Positions 56,450 through 64,000 of a stretch of 64,000 bases of DNA are shown here, one piece after another (positions within the stretch are counted from its first letter, which is position 1; the number at the start of each line of letters is the position of its first letter). The stretch is from NCBI GenBank assembly GCA_949825045.1, contig OX463816.1, positions 16,673,579 to 16,737,578 of the forward strand, read 5' to 3'. The stretch comes from Argyresthia goedartella (lineage: Eukaryota > Arthropoda > Insecta > Lepidoptera > Argyresthiidae). The notes beneath the pieces were generated by a model. That model searched no databases and had not been told where the DNA came from. It saw only the letters and a program-made list of their open reading frames with translations. A program made the translations under genes and the position numbers.

Positions 56450-57850
56450 TTTTGTATATTTAACTCTATTCGGGGTAATTCCTCTCCGTATCTAAAGGAA
56501 AATTTGATTAATTTTCTTGGTTAACGTCATTTTGTTCATAGCATAACATATCTTGGGGTGGCTATTCGTATGATCCCATATAGTATTGCTATGCAGATGA
56601 TGGCTTTTCATAACCTTAGTAACAAGATCCATAAGGGTTCTGTATTTCGTGCATATGCATTTCTTGTAACCTATAGTCAACAAGAGAGTTGTCATTACTC
56701 CACCAATTGTTGGGCCTTGTTGGTGAAAAAGTTCGGGCCACGGGGTGGCTAACGCCACTCATGGGTTGGGCTTGATTGTAAGTCTGATTTTGTCGAGCAA
56801 ATTGCGCTTAGGGTGGGAACCTAAAGCCGGTAGACATGATAGATCTGGGCATAGCTCTAAAAATAATGTGTGTGCGTGAAGGGCCTGGATTATTTTATTT
56901 TTATTTTTATTTTATTTTATTAACATTGGAAAACCAACAGCTATCTTTAAATTAACAATAGAAATCTTATATAAAAACAAAAAAGCCAATTATAGGTTTT
57001 CGCCGACAAAAAGACACAATAAACAAATAAAACAGTTAAAGCACTCTTAAATAACAGAATTAGTTCGCATTATACACATTGGGATTTGGCTGAAACACCG
57101 TTCTTTGTATTGGTGGTGGGATTGGAGCCTGATTTGTCATAAGTGTATTTGCGTGTGGATTTTGTGCGAATGAATAGTTTTGAGGGATTTGAAGTCTAAT
57201 AGCTATAGGTACAGTAAATGGTGTGATGTTTCTGAAGAGGGTTGGCTTGTTTTTACCTTGCACATAAAGGATGTTCAACTCTTCTTGCGCAAATTGGAGA
57301 GCATCCTCTAAGATATTTGGTCGAATGCATCGAATTCGCGATCCTAGTGGATCATTTAAGCCTCTTAAGTATGATTTAAGGGCAAGCTTTTTATATAGGG
57401 ATCGCTTGGCTTCAACGGTGGTGGATACGCTATCATGTAGTTCTACGTATGTCATGATAGGGCTCAATAGATTTTGTACCTGTTCGTTAAAAAATCGCGG
57501 TGTATCGTTGCCTTGAATTGACTTGGACAGGTCCGTGTAGAGAGCAGACTCGTCTGTTTGATCACTGAAATTGTTGAACAAAGTATTTCTGATACCTTGC
57601 CAAGTGGATGGTGCGCCACTGGTGGCCAGAGGGTCCCGTAATTCTATTTAAAATACCATTTAATAGATTATAGAGATAGACAAGTAAATCAACTCTTGAC
57701 CTGGTGTGGGATCTACCTATGGCTGAAGTAATTGATCAAATAATCTTAGGAATCGAATTAGTTTGTATTCCCTTCAAATTCGGGTACATTTCTTAGTGCT
57801 TTATGAATGATATCTAAATCTGCGGCCGCTATTTCAGTAGAAAAGTCCTT
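56450..57850 (-). pseudogene. LTR-retrotransposon gag relic
   Basis: The open part (57060-57581) reads FSDQTDESALYTDLSKSIQG, FFNEQVQNLLSPIMTYVELH, YLRGLNDPLGSRIRCIRP and FAQEELNILYVQ, typical of a Gypsy-type Gag capsid domain. Upstream, IAAADLDIIHKALRNVPEFE (about 57775-57835) marks the N-terminus, then stops. Downstream a short AT-rich insertion (about 56885-57058) separates a possible C-terminal tail (56460-56790). No pol follows. Confidence 0.68.
56890..56928. repeat. ATTTT-type simple repeat
   Basis: TTATTTTTATTTTTATTTTA-like run. It may be the tail of a small minus-strand insertion in the gag relic. Confidence 0.6.
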
Positions 57851-58180
57851 CTGTGTGAGGTTCAAATCCCTAAATGCATCTCATTGCCCGATTAGGAGAT
57901 AACGGCGCCTATTACTATCACTAAGGGGGCTGCCCCTAAGTCGTGCTGAACTAGGATGGAATATTTTTGGGATTATTAAGGACGATATGGGAAGTAAATG
58001 AAGGAAAATGGCAAACAATAGAAAGGGTATAGTGAACTTACAAAATTAACAGGATCTTTCTTTAGTTGGAGCCTCGTTCTATCGATGTCTGGATGAGGCG
58101 GGGTCCTCTTTACTTCAAAAAGCCAGCACTCATAGGTTCTTGTTGTAGATTAGCTATAGATACAGCGATCAGTTACGATA

Positions 58181-58213
58181 ACATGTTCAGTCCATGCACT
58201 GGACTGAACATGT
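58181..58213. repeat. Perfect 14-bp hairpin
   Basis: ACATGTTCAGTCCA and TGGACTGAACATGT around a 5-nt loop (TGCAC). Perfect match, moderate GC. Function unknown. Confidence 0.7.
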
Positions 58214-61200
58214 CCTTTACAATACACTTAAGTTTTAGCACACTCGAGTTAGATAGGTATTACTTTCGATATCAGCCGTCACAGATTTGGAGTAACAGGT
58301 ATTTTAATAAGCTTCAGGTTCCTAGGGACGTGCTAAGCTTTTGGGTTACATATTTTTTTCGTCTCACACGTCTCACACATACGGACGGAAGTCAAGTTAC
58401 ATTTTTAATTTATCATAGACAAAAAAGTGCGTTCCGAATCCACCATAACTAGTACATCGATCACAGAATCGAACTTCGTTTGGTTCCGAAAAGCTTCGTT
58501 GCCGCTTGGTACGAGTATGTGTTCAGCTTTAAACTTTACTATGAACCATTTCAAACCATGTAAGGATGATAGCTCCCATTTCAACATAAATTTGTCAGTC
58601 TTCGAACTAAGTTTGTTTCAAATTCAAAATAATGGTTAATTATTTTTAAAATATATCTACTTAGTTTACTAATAACCTCACAGGTGTGAGTCACGTTACA
58701 TCGTAGACGAGTAAAGACAACGTACGCCTTGCGCGGGCTTACACGCCATAATGCAGGATAAGCACCATCTTCCATTCAAGCATTGAATATATTATACTTT
58801 TTACTACCGCCAACTCTGGGAGGTGTCTTGCATGTGCCATTGAGATTAATTTATATTCACCGCAGTGGAGCTCAAGCATGAAAATTTAACATGATTCATA
58901 TTCCGCTACGGCGTGTGGATGTGGGTATCTTTGAGAGATTATGTCATCTTCAGTAATATATTGAGGAACGGATTGCGGTTGGAGCCTGGAATAATCGGAT
59001 GTGTGTAAACTATACATGCAGACGAATACGGGAATATTTCATAAATATATGTAAACTCGCACACATAGATAAACTATATAAGTTCGCCATTGTAATGTAA
59101 GCTAATAAAGTATGTGGTGATAAATTATCTGATTATTTTAAGAATCGAACAATATAAGCATAGGGAAAATATATATTTAAAAAAGCAAATAACATGTTGC
59201 GGGAGAAACTAAAACGCAAAACAACCTTGCTCTGGCTTAAACTATAAAATATTTGCATTCAAAAGAGAACGGGCAAAATAAAATGTTTATGCAGCGTCGC
59301 TTTTCGCCATGAACTAATGCTTATATCAAAATTTTAATCCGCACTTCATAATTCTCCTGCATCCGTAGCAATACAATACATATTGATAAATACACTGCCG
59401 TACAATGAACTGAAGCATATTTAAAGCAGCGGGGTCCCCAAAGACCTGCGATCAGTCGGAGCGTCTCCGAGGTGCGACTAATATCGTGTAACTTTTATTC
59501 AACGCAATCTACATAAAAATGAGCCAAGTTTTTGTGGTAACCCGTTGGTAAAGAACAGCCTTTTGAACTGTTAAATTTGTTTGCATACAAAATGAAATCT
59601 TACTGAAAATTATTCGCGCCTCCATCTTTCAAGCAACGTGCCCTTTTGATGTATCTAAGTTTGTTTCAATTTTATTTTTTTCCTTTTACAATCACTTTTG
59701 TTATGTTCATTGTCGATGTAATTTATAGCACAAAGTTTGTAGGCATTTATAGTATTTCACCTTATATTCTACTGGTAAACTTAAATGCTCAAATCAAGGC
59801 TCAGTCAGTACATACTTTATTACACCTTAGGTTGGCTACTAAAAAGGAATTTATCAGTAAGGCTTTTACTCACTGTCACTTACTGTGCAATCGAATGGGA
59901 CGCTGTTGCTGGTTCTGTGAATTACAGATTAGTCCTAAACTATCTAAGAGAAAGAAAACAGGATAAACCTTCACTAGCTAGCACTAGCAAATTAATAGAA
60001 ATTATCATCAGAGGCGGATGAAGCTTTACTTTCGAGGATAATCACCCCATCCTGACGACGCCCCTTCAGTTGGCACTTAGGCACTTAGCTTAATATTACC
60101 ATAAAGATTTTAATTAAATGTAAATGGGTCAAGTCTGCTATAGATTGAGAAGGTCTATTGAAGTAAACGTAAAGTTAAGAGAGCCGTATCCCAAGTAATT
60201 CAAGAGGAAACAGCCGATTTTTGGCGGTTTGGAATATAAAAGGGAGATTAAAAAAATAATAAAAAAAGGGTTTCTTCATTTGCTAAAATAGTTTGTCAGG
60301 TATTCTGTTTACTAATGTACATATATTATCGATGAAAAGCCTGTCTTGCATATAAGAAATTCGTTCACAATATTGTCAAAAAATCTGAGCAACGATACGT
60401 CTACTGAAACAGAACTAAGTAAGACCATTCGTTAAAACATTTTAAGGATTTATTGTTCACTTAACTTAATAGAATAATGTAGTATTAAGCAAAATTTCTT
60501 AATAGGTTTATATTTTAAAACTTATTATAGCAAGTGTTCTCCTTAAATTAATTATTTTGCAAATTCGAAGCTGTTGACTTCGTGGTACTCCTGGCCCCTT
60601 TGGCAGTTCCTATGATGTTGAATATTATTTAAAGTGAATGAATGTAAATATTAATATAATTCTAATAAGTTATGTCACTATTTACTATAACTAACTATTT
60701 ATAATTAACGACACTAAATAGCCAAGTGAATAAGCCTCCTCACATACACCTTCCTATGTAAATATTTAATATGTAATATATTGCATTAGGTATGTCCTGC
60801 AAGTATTTTATTACCATAACCGGAATCTAAGAGCATTACCGTGAGCTGTATAAGTCAGAGAGACATAGAAGCGTCGTCCCTAACAGCTGCAGGTTATGTG
60901 GGAGCCGATCAGACCACCACGTGTGAATGTTATCATCAGCAGCCCCTAAGTCTACCCTAGGTTTAAATATGTAACTACAATTTATGCCACATATTCTGTA
61001 TGGCAGCCGAAAATAATAACGTTCGAAATCAGCCGTGATCTAATCGTAGTTACTCATGAAAATATAATGCGATGCAATGTGAATTGGAGTGTTGTAAATA
61101 ACTTGTGGCCTCGCTGGAGTAACAATCCTGGGGTCAGTTGTTAACAACCGCCATAAAGGCGCAGCTACTACTGCCATCTGTATCTTTGCATTGGACATCA

Positions 61201-61928
61201 CGGTAATTAAAGTATAGCTTTCAATTGAACAAGCCACAGAAGCCTGAATTCCTAGAAGAGCCAAGTGTCCAGCTATTAATTTTTCATAGTGTAAGGCCAA
61301 AAGGATGCTTGATTCGAAATAATTAAGATAGATCAGTGGTTGTAAGTAATTGTCATAACAATGGAAATTTTGGTTTCAGCGATTAGTAAGCACATCATAT
61401 TATCATGCCTTCGTATCTTCAGTGCAGCGGCGATGGGCCAATCCCTCCAATTTCTGACTAAATTAAGCCGCAACCGTGCTTCTGTTTGCCACTCTTTAAG
61501 AGAAAAGTCGTGAAGATGTTTGTTTGTTTTTTAGATGGGTATAGATAACTATCATTTAAATACTGTGAAATCAGTGGAGGAATATCTTGCTTAGCAGGCT
61601 AGAGATGCTCTAGATCTAGACAGTATATTAACTGCTAGCAGAAGCATTTGAAAATTGTAGAATAGTTTGCTTAATGTCCTAAAATATATTCCACTGTTTT
61701 ATTGCAGTTTAAATCCTTATTAGGAAGCCAATGCGATTTGCAATTTAAGCGATGATCTAACTGAAAATAGATCATCAGATAGATAATTAGACAGATAAAA
61801 TTACTGTGATTACAATGTTCACAATGCTCCCCGTAACTTGCACTTCGATGTTCCGGATGTACTACTTTTTGGAACTGGTGCAACACAATTCTTGGTGCTA
61901 GGGTATAATTTAAGTTTTACAGAATGTG

Positions 61929-61979
61929 TTCATATTTAGTTAAGGGCCATTATGAAAATGGCCCTAAAGTAAATATGAA
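61929..61979. repeat. 22-bp imperfect hairpin
   Basis: Arms TTCATATTTAGTTAAGGGCC.. (61929-61950) and 61958-61979 pair at 20 of 22 positions around a 7-nt loop. Confidence 0.65.
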
Positions 61980-62020
61980 TTAAGTTAAGTAAAAAACTTG
62001 CTGATTCTTTGCAAAGGTTT

Positions 62021-62045
62021 ACCACTTTGTAAGAAACAAAGTGGT
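62021..62045. repeat. 10-bp hairpin near the previous one
   Basis: ACCACTTTGT and ACAAAGTGGT around AAGAA; AAGG/CCTT outside extend it after a bulge. Confidence 0.6.
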
Positions 62046-63504
62046 AAGTACCTTATAATTTTTGTTTTTAAAACTGACAAGGACTTTGATATTCCAGAAA
62101 TGTTGTCTGTATGTAATTGTAAAATATTTAGAAGATAATCACAAAACGTTAAGGCAGATGTGAGTAACTAGAAAAAGTGCCGCACATACCTTCTCGAACA
62201 AGATAGTTTCCACAAAATATATAATTCAACTTATTAAAATTAACTTACAACGTATAAGATTCTCTCATGGTTGGATGGCCAGATAGGCACGTGGGCTCCC
62301 GATTTAGCTTAAAATTATGTCTTGAAAAGGACTGTCACTGATGATGAACACTCCTAGAGGTATATTTTTTATTTGACATTCGTTACGAATAATTTTCAGT
62401 TGATATTTTTAGGTAATTGAAGATAGAAATAAGGGTTGTTTTATTTACAAGTAATCCATAAAATATATTGATACTTAAACTGGTGGCCAGGAGGAATGTC
62501 AAGACATGCGACCAGATCACATAGACAACAACGGCCTACAATAGTGCGACCATAATTCAAGTCGAAGGGATTAGGAAAGCGGCTTTTTGCCAGCAATAAG
62601 CAGGTACCTAAAGTGGACCGGCATTGTCAAAACTCTGAAGACTTTAAGTCACCATTTGTTAGCAGATTTGAGGCACTGAAGAACGTCACATTGTCACGTT
62701 ACGAAAAGTTGGGGTGAATAACCCCCCGTAACGGAAAACTAATGAAGATAATTTCGAGAGTAGGTAATAAAAAAAATAAAGAGGTAAATTAGAATGGGTC
62801 CGTTTGATTTTCAACAAGTGTTCCTGATATGTATAAAAGTATCATATCTACCTAATTATATACACAAAAGAACCTAGAAAATGACCACTGGACTATTTAT
62901 CAGAACATATTACTTGAGTGCAAAGTCTGGTCCTTTAACACTTGTGAAGGATGTCACTTGAATTTTCAAACCTTGTCTGAATTTGTTGGTGTAGGGGAAA
63001 CCCTACGATATGTCATGCGGCAGGGCAATGGAGAAGACTGCCTGAGTGTTAAATAATTGACTTTAAAGCTAGGCTACTTCCGGCCGGCCCTTAAGAGTTC
63101 ATAGGGTAATCTGGTATCTTACTAGACTCCGTCAGTGACTGACAATGGTAATTATACCCTGTAAAAGTCCATTCATTCGATGGTCACAAAAGCAAATGTA
63201 ATTACCCTTGACCGCTTTCGCTTCCTACAAATATACTTACACACACCACACAACAACCCTTTATTGCTTTCAAAACCACAGGGAAATACATCAAATCATT
63301 GTGAAATTAGTGTGAAAAATTGCTTTATAACATTTTTTTTTATTTATTGCGTTGTTTACTGAATTACGTCGTTTCAGTTAATTAACGGGCGTAAGTAAAA
63401 TATTGATCTAGTTAATAAAATGTTTTCTGCTCACTGTGACAATAGTTTGAAATCCTTCAGACCTGGAACTTAATTTAAAAAAAAAATTTAGAACTTAATT
63501 CTTG

Positions 63505-63990
63505 TGTAATAATCTAGTTTCTAAAGTGCAGTGGGGTCCTCTCACATCGTTTATAGCTGAAAGATTGAGCTATGCAGCTTTGGCAGTACCAAAAATTAGA
63601 CAGTTTACTGATGAAGCCACTGCAAGATTAGTATATTTCAATTACTTTCACAGCGTTATGTCATATGGCATTCTGTTGTGGGGTAAAGCCGCAGATATAC
63701 CATCTGTATTTGTGCTAGAGAAGAGAGCAATTCGTTCCATATATAATATGAAATCCCGCGTTTCTCTCCGGGAATGATTTAAGGGGATCAATATTGTTAT
63801 AATAGCTTATCAATACATATACTAAAACATATTGTTCTTTCGGAAAAATCTTAACACCTTTTTAAAAAATTGGAATTCTATAGGGATTCTATTCTATATT
63901 CTATATTTATAATAAACTACGCGAAGCAATTGATCTGTTAGAATTGTATTTGGTACACTAGTAACATCTAATAAACAGTAACTTCCTGTG
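63505..63990 (+). pseudogene. LINE RT C-terminal fragment
   Basis: Reads VQWGPLTSFIAERLSYAALA, ATARLVYFNYFHSVMSYGIL and EKRAIRSIYNMKSRVSLRE, then TGA (63775-63777) and decayed continuation to the window edge. Same family as 52343-53182. 5'-truncated. Confidence 0.8.
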
Positions 63991-64000
63991 AGCTGTTTAA

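Larger units (their letters stand above)
57851..63504. other. Long AT-rich region without recognised genes
   Basis: Open frames of up to about 130 codons (e.g. 58066-58452, 59646-59966) overlap on both strands, lack domains and have background composition. A GCGGCGATGGG-containing repeat fragment lies at about 61430-61450. Hairpins are listed separately. Regulatory or non-coding RNA content cannot be judged from sequence alone. Confidence 0.45.

Noticed and set aside
58066..58452. 128-codon ORF in the AT-rich right part
   Set aside because: No domain, no coding-like composition, overlaps other frames; likely chance.
59646..60021. Overlapping 106- and 78-codon ORFs
   Set aside because: Two frames open over the same bases without recognisable motifs; length is not remarkable for this composition.

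Overview
The window reads as repeat-dominated DNA from an insect, most likely a moth or butterfly. That placement is inference: I recognise SINE, MITE and RTE sequence types common in Lepidoptera but could not search a database. No intact host gene was found. Nearly every supportable reading frame belongs to a transposable element, and the main interest is the order of nested insertions and rearrangements.

Layout. 1-4975 (minus): a BEL/Pao LTR retrotransposon running off the left edge, with an internally deleted gag and a pol frame open for about 1,057 codons. 5659-9053 (plus): a non-LTR element with a restriction-like endonuclease, split by a 418-bp MITE (6194-6611) with a 4-bp target duplication. 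9074-9343: a foldback MITE. 10614-11505 (minus): a PHD-finger ORF1 relic. 11655-18150 (minus): a Jockey/CR1-like LINE interrupted by a Ty3/Gypsy element (11874-16957) whose two 510-bp LTRs are collinear and appear identical.

Two tandem units follow: unit A (18852-34808) and unit B (34809-50571), joined directly at 34808/34809. Both carry the same backbone in the same order: a segment with a loop and inverted flanks, an anonymous block, a tRNA-derived SINE, a CAT microsatellite, a SAP-domain-like split gene fragment, and a decayed Gypsy gag-protease-RT. Each unit supplies the empty site for insertions in the other. Unit A alone has a 2-kb arm inverted repeat (18792-23312) and a 5.6-kb LINE encoding an OTU-type cysteine protease fused to endonuclease and RT (24386-29987, 23-bp target duplication). 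Unit B alone has a 5'-truncated LINE (35337-39440), a SINE (41879-42287), a nearly complete LINE (42714-47766) and a solo LTR (49719-49941). Unit B may instead be the other haplotype left in the assembly, and this must be excluded.

50826-53422 holds two further LINE copies, 55705-57850 an RTE relic and an LTR-element gag relic (both minus), and 63505-63990 one more LINE fragment. The remainder, especially 53424-55700 and 57851-63500, is AT-rich sequence in which I see only short hairpins.

The most notable items are the OTU-protease LINE with its empty-site proof, the large inverted duplication with a template-switch-like footprint, and the tandem duplication.
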